Below, piece after piece: positions 18,095 through 27,000 of a stretch of 52,373 nt of DNA. The stretch comes from Candidatus Coprenecus pullistercoris (lineage in GTDB: Bacteria; Bacteroidota; Bacteroidia; Bacteroidales; UBA932): the NCBI GenBank assembly GCA_019116965.1, contig DXAT01000074.1, positions 1 to 52,373 on the forward strand, written 5' to 3'. Numbering within the stretch: position 1 is the stretch's first letter; each line of letters opens with the position of its first letter. Under the pieces are notes generated by a model. The model was not told the DNA's origin and ran no database searches. It worked only from the letters and a program-made list of their open reading frames with translations. The translations under genes were made by a program, and so were the position numbers.

Positions 18095-19303
18095 TCAGGT
18101 ATTGTCTGCAAATATAGCGCTAATTTTCATGCCGTCCTCGAGAATTTTGCTGACAGTGCCGTAAGGTCCCGTGATTACCGGCGAAGAATCCGACAGACCT
18201 CCGGTGACTTCGATGTTCTGGAGGTCCTGAATGCCGGTGCTTATCTTTACGGATTTGGCCGTGGAAGTGGCTTCGTCATATAGGAATACGCGTTCATCGG
18301 AGGTGACGGACTGCAATGGGATGACGAGGACGCCGTACCGCTGGTCTGTGACAATCTCCACTGATGCGGACATGCCTGGCCTGAACGGTATGGAGGCTGT
18401 TTCTGCTATGTCGCGGTATGATTCCGGAAGTATGCGGACCCTGACATCGAAGCCTGTCACATCCGCTGCAGCAGCTATCCCTCCGGAGATATTTCTGGCC
18501 GAACTGGCGATCCGGGTGACTACTCCGGTGAAGGTGCGTCCTGGGTAAGCGTCCACTTCTATGGACGCCGTGTCGCCGTGACTTATGCGCATGATGTCGT
18601 TCTCGTTGATGTCGACCACCACTTCCATCACATCGAAATCCGCTATTCTCAGCATTTCCGTGCCGGCCATCTGGGATGTTCCGACAACTCTCTCTCCCTT
18701 TTCTATGTTGAGGCTTGATACGATACCGTCAATAGGAGAGTATATCGCCGTTTTGGCCAGATTCTCATCTGCTTCCTTCAGAGATGCCGCAGCGCTCTCC
18801 ACATTGTATCCCGCCGCATTCATCTGCTCCCCTGCCGAAAGATATTCGGCTCTTGATGTCTGGTATTCCTGGAGCGATATGACTTCCTGTCCGAAAAGTC
18901 TCTCGTTTCGCAGATATTCCTGCTCGGCTTTTGCAAAGGCAGCCTCCTGCAGCCTCAACTGGGCTTTGGCGGCATTGAGCGCGGCCTCGGCTCTGTCCCT
19001 CAAGGACCGGTAAATATCCTCTTTGATTCTGAGTATCAGATCTCCTTTGCCGACATGGTCGCCCTCCTTTACGGTCAGCAGGACAATCTCTCCGGATATG
19101 TCCGGACTTATCACCACTTCTGTGACCGGGCGTATCCTGCCGTTGGCCGGAATGACTTCCACTATGTCCCCTCTTACCGGGCGGCCTACGGTGACGGGCT
19201 CGCCCTTGTCTTTGCCGAGCAGGCACAGTATTGCCGTCACCGAGACTGCGGCCAAGCCGGCGACGGCCCATTTTCTTTTCCTGCTGTTCTTTTTTCTGTT
19301 CAT
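18095..19303 (-). CDS. Periplasmic adaptor subunit (HlyD/MacA-type membrane fusion protein)
   Basis: Bridges an inner-membrane transporter to a TolC channel. 402 residues: a basic N-terminus, one membrane helix (WAVAGLAAVSVTAILCLL, about 12-30), a split biotinyl-lipoyl domain (ISPDISGEIVLLTVKEGDHV and IYSPIDGIVSSLNIEKGERV), a coiled-coil hairpin between them (about 100-180, Ala/Glu/Arg rich) and beta-barrel and membrane-proximal domains. It sits directly after tolC (14 bases) and downstream of the C39 ABC gene, so the natural reading is a type I exporter for the small peptides, though RND- or MacB-type partners elsewhere cannot be excluded. Confidence 0.88.
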   Translation of the reverse strand: MNRKKNSRKRKWAVAGLAAVSVTAILCLLGKDKGEPVTVGRPVRGDIVEVIPANGRIRPVTEVVISPDISGEIVLLTVKEGDHVGKGDLILRIKEDIYRSLRDRAEAALNAAKAQLRLQEAAFAKAEQEYLRNERLFGQEVISLQEYQTSRAEYLSAGEQMNAAGYNVESAAASLKEADENLAKTAIYSPIDGIVSSLNIEKGERVVGTSQMAGTEMLRIADFDVMEVVVDINENDIMRISHGDTASIEVDAYPGRTFTGVVTRIASSARNISGGIAAAADVTGFDVRVRILPESYRDIAETASIPFRPGMSASVEIVTDQRYGVLVIPLQSVTSDERVFLYDEATSTAKSVKISTGIQDLQNIEVTGGLSDSSPVITGPYGTVSKILEDGMKISAIFADNT

Positions 19304-19317
19304 AATATATGCCTTAC

Positions 19318-20655
19318 TTATAGTGAAAACGGTATGCCTTTATAGAAATCCACGATCCTGGCCTGGAATACGAACTGGTATTTTGCCCTCAGGTATTCGG
19401 ATCTGGCCTTGAACAGGTCGGTCTTGGCTACAGCGTAGTCAGTGCTGTTGAGTACTCCGGCCCCGTATTTCTCTTCCACATATCTCATGCTCTCTTCTTT
19501 GGATGACAGATGGATGCGGGCTGCCTGCATCTTTCTGAAACATGAGGCGGCCTCAAGGACAGCGTTCTGGATGTCCTTGTAGAGACTCTGACGGGTGCTT
19601 TCGAGCTGCAGCTCAAGGCTGCGGCGGTTCAGTTCCGCCTCGCGGATTCCGCTTACGGCGCTCCAGCTGTTGAAGATCGGTATGCTCAGTCCGATGCTGA
19701 GTGACGGGTTGATATTGTCATGGATCTGTCTGAAGAACGGAGCTGTGCCGCTACCGGGGGATGCGGACGGTGAACTGTAGAATGTACCGTATCCTGCGGA
19801 GACGGATATCTTGGGGAATAGCTGCCCTTTGGCGCTGCGGAGTTCCATCTCTCCCTTATCCACGGCCAGGACTGCGCTTCTTATCACGGGCATTGCCTGC
19901 GCGGCGGCGAATACCTCATCCGCATTCTCGGGAGCATACTCCCCGACTATATGCTCTATGTCAGGAATCTCTATCAGAAAGTCCTCGCTGCCGTCAAGGC
20001 TCATGAGCTGCCGTAGATTCAGAAGGTCGGCCTTGAACCGGTTCTCCGCCTCGACTGCGGTGACCTCTTCTGAGGCCAGCTGCGATTCCATATCCAGCAG
20101 GTCGCTGTACGGACGGGCCCCGCTCTCGACGAGAAGTCTTATCCTGTCTCTCTGTACGGAGGTGCTGTGTGCGCTTTCTCTTGCCGCCTCGAGAACTTCA
20201 TGCGAGAGCATGACCTGCAGGTAGCTTTTTGTGACGGACAGGGAGATGATGTCCTTTTCCCGCTCGACTTCAAGACGGGATATGTCAAGGCTTATTCTGC
20301 TGCCGCGCAGGGCATACAGCTTTGAGAGCCCGTCCAGGACATAGGCGGAAGCGGTGATGCTCATGCTTGTGCTTTGGGACAGCCGGTTGTGGATGATCTC
20401 AAGATTCTGCAGATCTACGGATCTGCCCCAGCTCAGGTTGTGCCCTATATCCGCATTTATCCCCGGGATGAATCCGAGCTTGTCCTGCAGCAGCTCCGCC
20501 TCGCGCCTGGAGACATCTATGCGGCGTTGCCGCACGGATATGCTGTGACTGCAGGCGTGCTCAATGCATCTCTCCAGACTCCACGCTGTCTGTGCATGCG
20601 CGTACAGCGGTGCAAGCAGCAGGAGTACGAGTGTCAGGATTACTTTAGTGCTCAT
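19318..20655 (-). CDS. TolC-family outer membrane channel protein
   Basis: Outer-membrane efflux/secretion duct. 445 residues with a signal peptide (VILTLVLLLLAPLYAHAQ) and two OEP repeats made of long amphipathic helices: SLERCIEHACSHSISVRQR begins the first, and the second includes LSIGLSIPIFNSWSAVSGI and ends with YLRAKYQFVFQARIVDFYKG. Length is normal. It follows the two peptide genes, separated from them by a strong hairpin (20667-20697) that ends 11 bases before its start codon, and precedes the adaptor gene. Confidence 0.92.
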   Translation of the reverse strand: MSTKVILTLVLLLLAPLYAHAQTAWSLERCIEHACSHSISVRQRRIDVSRREAELLQDKLGFIPGINADIGHNLSWGRSVDLQNLEIIHNRLSQSTSMSITASAYVLDGLSKLYALRGSRISLDISRLEVEREKDIISLSVTKSYLQVMLSHEVLEAARESAHSTSVQRDRIRLLVESGARPYSDLLDMESQLASEEVTAVEAENRFKADLLNLRQLMSLDGSEDFLIEIPDIEHIVGEYAPENADEVFAAAQAMPVIRSAVLAVDKGEMELRSAKGQLFPKISVSAGYGTFYSSPSASPGSGTAPFFRQIHDNINPSLSIGLSIPIFNSWSAVSGIREAELNRRSLELQLESTRQSLYKDIQNAVLEAASCFRKMQAARIHLSSKEESMRYVEEKYGAGVLNSTDYAVAKTDLFKARSEYLRAKYQFVFQARIVDFYKGIPFSL

Positions 20656-20666
20656 AATGCTTGAAA

Positions 20667-20697
20667 CAGGTCTGCCCGGAGTGCCCGGACAGACCTG
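20667..20697 (-). promoter_or_regulatory. Strong hairpin between peptide genes and tolC
   Basis: CAGGTCTG (20667-20674) pairs with CAGACCTG (20690-20697), extended by CCGG/CCGG inside a single mismatch, with a 5-base loop. On the minus-strand transcript it is followed by UUUC only, so it is at most a weak terminator. It could protect the peptide mRNA 3' end or lower expression of tolC relative to the peptides. Confidence 0.6.
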
Positions 20698-20715
20698 AAG
20701 TGAGAGATTGTAATG

Positions 20716-20889
20716 TTAGAAAGCGCTGGCAGTCTGTGGTTTGCCGATATTCCTCAGAGTGTCGTACAATGCTCTGAGCGCTGCTCCTACAAGGCGGCCG
20801 AGCATACGGGCGACGCGCCCTTCGGTTGTGGTTGCCCCGCCTATTACGGTACAGGCCTGGAATCTGTCCAAAGTGTTGAATCTTTCCAT
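20716..20889 (-). CDS. Double-glycine leader peptide A (bacteriocin-like precursor)
   Basis: 57-residue precursor. The leader MERFNTLDRFQACTVIGG ends in GG with hydrophobic residues at -4 (Val) and -12 (Leu) as C39 peptidase substrates have. The predicted 39-residue product runs from A19 to F57, has net charge about +4, no Cys, and an amphipathic helix with a GxxxG motif (GRLVG, precursor residues 31-35). Leaders start MER in both peptides. It lies 18 bases after peptide B and upstream of tolC and the adaptor. The link to the C39 exporter is strong by context; bacteriocin versus signal function is not decided by sequence. Confidence 0.8.
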   Translation of the reverse strand: MERFNTLDRFQACTVIGGATTTEGRVARMLGRLVGAALRALYDTLRNIGKPQTASAF

Positions 20890-20907
20890 AATGACGATGC
20901 TTTGGTT

Positions 20908-21096
20908 TTATCTGACAATAGAACTGATAATTTCCTGGCCGGTCCATCCTTCGATGAAGCCGAGGAAGAACTGATCAGCGTTTCTGGAGAAGAACTTGAT
21001 GATTTTCCCCCAGAGGCCGGCGCCTCCCCTGATTGTAACACTAAGGTCGGAACTTACATATTCAAACCCTGCATACCCATTAATAATTCGTTCCAT
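20908..21096 (-). CDS. Double-glycine leader peptide B (bacteriocin-like precursor)
   Basis: 62-residue precursor with a 25-residue leader that begins MERIINGYAGF and ends DLSVTIRGG (Ile at -4). The predicted 37-residue product starts AGLWGKIIKFFSRN, is rich in Phe, Ile and Trp, has net charge about +1 and no Cys, and carries GxxxG (GFIEG, precursor residues 46-50). The start at 21096 is 43 bases after the C39 ABC gene; an upstream in-frame start would run into that gene and add a basic stretch that does not fit a leader. Together with peptide A it looks like a two-peptide class IIb set. Confidence 0.8.
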   Translation of the reverse strand: MERIINGYAGFEYVSSDLSVTIRGGAGLWGKIIKFFSRNADQFFLGFIEGWTGQEIISSIVR

Positions 21097-21139
21097 AACA
21101 TAAGATTTTAGTGATGCCGCGGATAAAAGGCGCCGCAGC

Positions 21140-23236
21140 TTACGCCTGTGAATGCGCATTCTTTTCAGATATGTCTATTATGTTGTCGGCGATGCTTTCG
21201 GCATCGTCTTCATGCGAGATGATAACTATGGTCACGCCCCGTTCTCTCAGGAGCCTTATTGTTCCGGCTATTTTTGCCCGGGCGGAGGCGTCGAGATGGG
21301 TTGATGCCTCGTCGAGAATGAGCATGCCCGGCTTGCGGTACAGTGCGCGGGCAATGGATATCTTCTGCTTCTCGCCGCCTGAAAGCCTGCAGGCCCGTTC
21401 TCCTGTAGGTGTCAGCAGTCCTCCCGGCAGGGACTCCTGCATGCCGTTCATTCCGGCCATGGCGCAGGCGGCGGCCACCGCTTTGAGATCGTAGTCCCGG
21501 TCTCCCATTATTATGTTGTCGAGTATGGTTCCGTCGAATATCTCCGGCTTCTGCGGCACGATTGCAGCGAACCGTCTCCATGTCCCGAGTGGAATGGCCT
21601 GTATGTCCACTCCTCCGCAGAGTATGCTGCCGCCCTCAGGAGCATAGCCCCTCATCAGAAGGGCGGCCAAGGTGCTCTTGCCGCTTCCGTTGCACCCCTT
21701 GATGAGGTTTATCCTGCCGGGCTGTATGGAAAAGGACAGATTTACGATGAGGCGCTCCCTGCCCGGAAAGGAAAAGTTCAGTCCTTTCACTTCTATCGGG
21801 TCTTTGGCGGAAGGAGTGTAGTTGAGGCTTGCCTGTGCGTCTTCTGACTCAAGGTCAAGTATGTCGAATATCCTCTCGGCCGATATGCGTGCCTCGGCTA
21901 TCTCCCTGTTACTCTCTATGAGCATGATTATCGGGGAGCTGAAAAGAGATGCGAGGGAGAAAAACGAAACCAGTTCTCCGACCGTAAGCTCGGAGCGCAG
22001 GACGAAAAAGGCTCCTGCGATGACGGTCACTATGCTGATGAGCTTGCCGGCAAAGTCGGATGTGGAGGCTGTGAGGGATGAGAACACGCCGCCTTTGTAC
22101 AGGGCACCTGCAAGGTTGAGATACTTGCCTTCGAGTATGCGCGAGGCTTCCTTGGCTGCGTCTGAGTAGCGGACGGCCCGTGCCGAGGACAGCCATTCGA
22201 TACCGCTTTGTTCAAACTTTGCATTCTCCTCTATGATGCTGCGGTTGAGCTTTCGGTTGACTTTGTCCGAGATGACATATATCAGTATGAATATCGGGAT
22301 GAAGGCCAGTGTGATCAGGGTCAGTTTCCAGTAGAATGTCATCAGCACGGTGGCGGTTATGGCCAGCGTGATGACGCTTACGGCCATGAGCATCAGTCTT
22401 TCGGTGATGAAAGAGCGTATCCTGTATGCATCCGATATTCTCGCATTGAGCTCACCGCTGCTCATGGTGTCGAAAAAGGATACCGGCAGGGAGAACAGCT
22501 TGCGGTAGTAGCCGGTGACGAGGCGGCAGTCTATTTTCAGGCTGGTCCTTATGGTGATGACGGACTGCATGTAGGAGATCAGCCATCCCAAAACCGCGAG
22601 CAGGAGCATGACTCCGCCGGTCAGAAGCAATGATGTGCGGTTGCCTGACGGTATGGTGCGGTCGATGATTTTCTGCAAGAATACAGAAGTGCTCAATGTG
22701 GCCGCAATGAATGCTATGGAGCCGCCGAGAACGAGCAATAGCTCTTTCCTGTAGTAGGTGAGTATTTCCTTGAATCTTGCCTTGATGTCGGTGCGTCTGT
22801 CTCCTTTGCGGAATTCGGGAGACGGAGTGACGGCCACTATGTAGCCGCTCCATTCTTCCTCTATGTCTTTCAGGTTGATTCTGTGCATGCGGCCGTCCTC
22901 AGGGTCCATGATGCGGGCGTACTGTCCGTCCATGCCGTAGAGAACTACGAAGTGCAGCCATCCTGTCTTTTTCTCCAGATGGAGGATCACCGGTTTTGTG
23001 ATGCCGGCAAGTTCATTCACATCTTTTTTCCTGGCTTTCAGTCCTACAGCGTCGAGCCCGACTTTCCCGCACGCGTCTATGATACCCTGCATGGTGGTTC
23101 CGCCTGTATCCGTACCGCAGGCTTCCCTTATTCTTATCATGGGCAGCATCAGCCCGTAGTACGCGCATACTGACGCTACGCAGGCGGCCGCGCAGTCGCT
23201 TCTGTCGTGTTGTCTAATATTGATCTCCCGCTTCAT
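21140..23236 (-). CDS. Peptidase-containing ABC transporter (C39 family, PCAT)
   Basis: Cuts double-glycine leaders and exports the peptide across the inner membrane. 698 residues in three parts. C39 protease (1-135): QHDRSDCAAACVASVCAYYG gives oxyanion Q9 and catalytic C15; H95 (GWLHFVVLYG) and D111 (MDPEDG) complete the triad, so it should be active. Membrane domain about 160-440. Nucleotide-binding domain: Walker A GCNGSGKST (ending near 522), signature LSGGE (618-622), Walker B MLILDE (638-643), H-loop ISHED. A strong AAGGAGG site (23242-23248) lies 5 bases before the ATG, rare in this phylum. Two GG peptides follow at once. Confidence 0.95.
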   Translation of the reverse strand: MKREINIRQHDRSDCAAACVASVCAYYGLMLPMIRIREACGTDTGGTTMQGIIDACGKVGLDAVGLKARKKDVNELAGITKPVILHLEKKTGWLHFVVLYGMDGQYARIMDPEDGRMHRINLKDIEEEWSGYIVAVTPSPEFRKGDRRTDIKARFKEILTYYRKELLLVLGGSIAFIAATLSTSVFLQKIIDRTIPSGNRTSLLLTGGVMLLLAVLGWLISYMQSVITIRTSLKIDCRLVTGYYRKLFSLPVSFFDTMSSGELNARISDAYRIRSFITERLMLMAVSVITLAITATVLMTFYWKLTLITLAFIPIFILIYVISDKVNRKLNRSIIEENAKFEQSGIEWLSSARAVRYSDAAKEASRILEGKYLNLAGALYKGGVFSSLTASTSDFAGKLISIVTVIAGAFFVLRSELTVGELVSFFSLASLFSSPIIMLIESNREIAEARISAERIFDILDLESEDAQASLNYTPSAKDPIEVKGLNFSFPGRERLIVNLSFSIQPGRINLIKGCNGSGKSTLAALLMRGYAPEGGSILCGGVDIQAIPLGTWRRFAAIVPQKPEIFDGTILDNIIMGDRDYDLKAVAAACAMAGMNGMQESLPGGLLTPTGERACRLSGGEKQKISIARALYRKPGMLILDEASTHLDASARAKIAGTIRLLRERGVTIVIISHEDDAESIADNIIDISEKNAHSQA

Positions 23237-23262
23237 CCTTCCCTCCTTGTTTTTTCGTGTGA

Positions 23263-23409
23263 TCAGAATACCGGGATTACAGAAAGCGATGACAGCAGCA
23301 GCGCCATGACTGCGGCGGCTTTGTACAGTCTTATCTTTCCCGGCGGTATCGGCGGCAGCATGGACTCCGCCGTGAGGCCGATTCTCTCTCTCAAACTCTC
23401 ATTCTCCAT
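23263..23409 (-). CDS. 48-residue membrane peptide upstream of the C39 exporter
   Basis: Starts MENESLRERIGLTAESM, then a Pro-rich turn (LPPIPPGK), a basic RLYK and one hydrophobic helix (about 32-46, AAAVMALLLSSLSVIPVF) at the very C-terminus. It ends 26 bases before the exporter start on the same strand. It has no GG site. Position and topology would suit an immunity or accessory protein of the peptide system, but no family is recognised and the frame is short. An upstream in-frame start at 23481 is possible but less protein-like. Confidence 0.5.
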   Translation of the reverse strand: MENESLRERIGLTAESMLPPIPPGKIRLYKAAAVMALLLSSLSVIPVF

Positions 23410-23515
23410 CTTCTTGTCCTTTACGGATGCAAAGTATGGAAAAATAATCCATATTCCGTTACCACTTTTGACAAAAGACATGAAGTTTTTACGGAAGTGG
23501 TTGAAAAAACCGCAA

Positions 23516-24010
23516 TTATGCTGAGAAAAGGTCCCGGATGTAAGGAAATACGGCGTCGGATACGGATGATACGATCTGTACGCCTTTGGATGAGTTCAGC
23601 GTATCCTGGCTGATGAGCGTGAACCAGGACTCGTTGACATAGTCGATGACCGAGAGCAGTACTCCTGCGATCAGAACTGCGGCGAAGAGCGAGATGGCCA
23701 TGCCGAGGATACGGTTGAGCCATCCCAACATGACGATTTTCAGAATCTTCTCCAAAAGCCTCCCAAGCAGATGCATGCACAGGCACACGACGATGATTAT
23801 GAGGATGAAGGAGATGATCTTGACGATATTCTCCGGAGCGTTGACCCACTGGTGGAGCCATTGCGAGAGCATGGCCGAGAATCTGCCGGCCAGGAAGATT
23901 CCTAAAAAGAGTCCGGCGATGCTGCCGGCCTGTCTTACAAAGCCGTCCCTGAGGCCTTTTATCACGGCGATGACGGCTATGGCGATAAGAATAAAGTCCA
24001 GGTAGTTCAT
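23516..24010 (-). CDS. cvpA: CvpA family membrane protein
   Basis: 164 residues with four predicted membrane helices: YLDFILIAIAVIAVIKGLRD with the conserved RDGFVRQ turn, IAGLFLGIFLAGRF, IISFILIIIVVCLCMHLL and GMAISLFAAVLIAGVLL. This is the standard CvpA fold, named for colicin V production but widespread as a conserved envelope protein. It is divergent from ileS and upstream of the 48-residue peptide and C39 exporter on the same strand. The CvpA name alone is not evidence for a role in bacteriocin export. Confidence 0.9.
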   Translation of the reverse strand: MNYLDFILIAIAVIAVIKGLRDGFVRQAGSIAGLFLGIFLAGRFSAMLSQWLHQWVNAPENIVKIISFILIIIVVCLCMHLLGRLLEKILKIVMLGWLNRILGMAISLFAAVLIAGVLLSVIDYVNESWFTLISQDTLNSSKGVQIVSSVSDAVFPYIRDLFSA

Positions 24011-24035
24011 AGCACGCGAATATAGTAAAAATTGC

Positions 24036-24043
24036 TATCTTTG
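24036..24043 (+). promoter_or_regulatory. -7 element of the ileS operon promoter
   Basis: TATCTTTG matches TAnnTTTG exactly and lies 18 bases before the ileS ATG. No clear TTTG -33 element is seen at the expected distance. Confidence 0.55.
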
Positions 24044-24061
24044 CCCCTTAAAATTCAGAAT

Positions 24062-27000
24062 ATGTTCAAAGAGTATAAAGGATTGGACCTTACAGGTCTT
24101 TCAGCCGAGGTTCTGGAGAACTGGAAGAAACAGGATGTGTTTCACAAGACATTGGAGATGAGGGAGGGTGCTCCCGAGTTTGTGTTCTTTGAGGGTCCCC
24201 CTTCGGCAAACGGCATGCCCGGCATCCATCATGTGATGGCCCGTTCCATCAAGGATGTGATATGCCGTTACAAGACCCAGTCAGGATATCATGTCGGACG
24301 TAAGGCCGGATGGGACACCCACGGTCTGCCCGTGGAACTGGGTGTCGAGAAGATGCTCGGCATCACCAAGGATGACATCGGCAAGAAGATATCCGTGGCG
24401 GAGTACAACTCCATCTGCCGCCGTGAGGTCATGAAGTACACCAGGGAATGGGTCAATCTTACCGAGCGCGTAGGTTACTGGGTGGATACTGACAATGCTT
24501 ATATTACATATGACAACAGATATATAGAGACTCTATGGTATCTGCTGAAGGAGATATACAAGAAGGGACTTCTGTACAAGGGCTACTCGATACAGCCTTA
24601 TTCGCCCGCCGCAGGTACCGGCCTGAGTTCCCATGAGCTGAACCAGCCCGGCTGTTACCGTGATGTCAAGGACACGACGGCGGTGGTGCAGTTCAAGGCT
24701 GTCAGGGACGAAGTGTCCGAGCCTTTCTTCCGGAAGGCCGGTAACGATCCACTTTATCTCATAGCCTGGACGACCACGCCATGGACCCTGCCTTCCAATA
24801 CCGCGCTTTGCGTGGGCCCCGATATCGACTATGTCCTGGTGCGCTCCTCCAACCCCTACACCGGTCAGAGCGGAGTGTATGTCGTAGCCAAAGTACTTGT
24901 CGGCAATCATTTCGGAGGAAAGATACCATTCGAGGTACTGGACGGTGTCTACAAGGGCTCAGAGCTGGCCGGCATCCGCTATGAGCAGCTCATCCCGTGG
25001 ATACGCCCCGATGAGGGAGCGTTCCGTGTCATCACCGGTGATTATGTGACTACTGACGAGGGTACTACCGGTATCGTGCATATCGCTCCGACTTTCGGAG
25101 CGGACGATGCCAAGGTTGCCCGCCTGAACGGTATCCCTGCCCTCATGGTCCGTGATGCCGCCGGAGTGATGCAGGCGCAGGTGGACCGCCATGGCAAGAT
25201 GTACCGCATCGAGGATCTCGATCCGGAGTTCGTCCGTGAGCGTGTCGATGTGGAGCAGTACAGGGAATTTGCAGGCCGCTTCGTCAAGAATGCCTATGAC
25301 CCCGAGGCTACGCCCGAGACCCCGACGATAGACGTGGATATCTGCGTGATGCTCAAAGGACAGAACAAGGCTTTCAAGATAGAGAAACATGTTCACAGCT
25401 ATCCCCACTGCTGGAGAACCGACAAGCCGGTGCTGTATTATCCTCTTGATTCTTGGTTTATCCGTACCACGGCAGTACAGGACCGTATGATCGAGCTGAA
25501 CAGGACCATTACCTGGAAGCCCGCTTCCACCGGCAGCGGACGTTTCGGGAAATGGCTGGAGAATCTGCAGGACTGGAATCTTTCCCGCAGCCGCTACTGG
25601 GGTACGCCGCTGCCTGTATGGAGAACGGAGGACGGAGCCGAGGAGAAGTGCATCGGTTCGGTGGCCGAGCTTTATGCGGAGATAGACAAGGCGGTGGCCG
25701 CCGGAGTCATGCAGTCCAACCCTCTGGCTGCGGCCGGATTTGTTCCCGGAGATTATTCAAAAGAGAATTACGACCGCATAGACCTTCACAGGCCTTATGT
25801 GGATGAGATATTCCTGGTGTCCGACAAGGGGCGGAAGATGGTGCGTGAGACGGATCTTATCGATGTGTGGTTTGACTCAGGCTCCATGCCTTATGCCCAG
25901 GAGGGCTTGCAGGCGCTCGGTACTCCTAAGTTCGGCCAGACAGCCGATTTTATAGCCGAAGGGGTGGACCAGACCCGCGGATGGTTCTTCACCCTGCATG
26001 CCATCCATACGATGATAAGCGGAACAACAGCATTCAATACGGTTATATCCAACGGTCTGGTGCTTGATAAGGACGGCAACAAGATGAGCAAGCGCCTGGG
26101 CAATGCGGTGGATCCGTTCAAGGCCCTGGATACATACGGACCTGATGCGCTGCGCTGGTATATGCTCACCAACTCCCAGCCTTGGGACAACCTCAAGTTC
26201 GATGAGGCCGGAGTGGATGAGGTGCGCCGCAAGTTCTTCGGTACCTTGTACAATACCTATTCGTTCTTTGCCCTGTATGCCAATGTGGACGGATTTGACG
26301 GCAGGAATATGCCCTTGGTTCCGGTGGCGCAAAGACCCGAGATAGACCGCTGGCTGATGTCCCTGCTCAACACCCTGATAAAGAATGTTAAGGCATGCTA
26401 TGAGGATTACGACATCACCGGTGCCGGCCGTCAGATACAGGATTTTGTATGTGATCACCTCAGCAACTGGTATGTGCGCCTGAACCGCAAGCGTTTCTGG
26501 GGCGGAAAGATGGACGAGGACAAGATGGCGGCTTATCAGACGCTCTATGCGGCCTTGGAGACAGTGGCCGTGCTGGCCGCTCCCATAGCACCCTTCTATA
26601 TGGACCGTCTGTTCTGCGATCTCAATGCCGGGACATCGCGGCGTGATGTGATATCGGTGCACATGATGCCCATGCCAGAGTACGACCCCTCGTGCGTAGA
26701 CTCCGATCTGGAGGCCCGTATGGCCCTTGCGCAGAAATCGTCATCGATGGTACTGGCCCTGCGCCGCAAGGTCAACATCAAGGTGCGTCAACCGCTTTCG
26801 AGGATGATTATCCCCGTGCTCGACCCTAAGATCGAGGAACAGTTCGAAAAAGTGCGTTCTCTCGTATTGAGTGAGGTCAATGTCAAGGAAGTGGAGTATA
26901 TAAAGGATACGACCGGACTTATCACCAAGAAGATAAAGCCCAACTTCAAGACTCTCGGCAAGCGTTATGGCAAGCAGATGAAGGAGATAGCCTCTTCGTT

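Noticed and set aside
23410-23515. Bacteroidota promoter for the 48-residue peptide and exporter
   Set aside because: TACTTTG near 23427-23433 is one base short of TAnnTTTG and no TTTG lies at a proper distance; transcription from cvpA is equally possible.
23516-24010. CvpA as a dedicated part of the bacteriocin-like system
   Set aside because: CvpA-family genes are widespread and conserved without any bacteriocin; adjacency to the exporter is not enough to include it.
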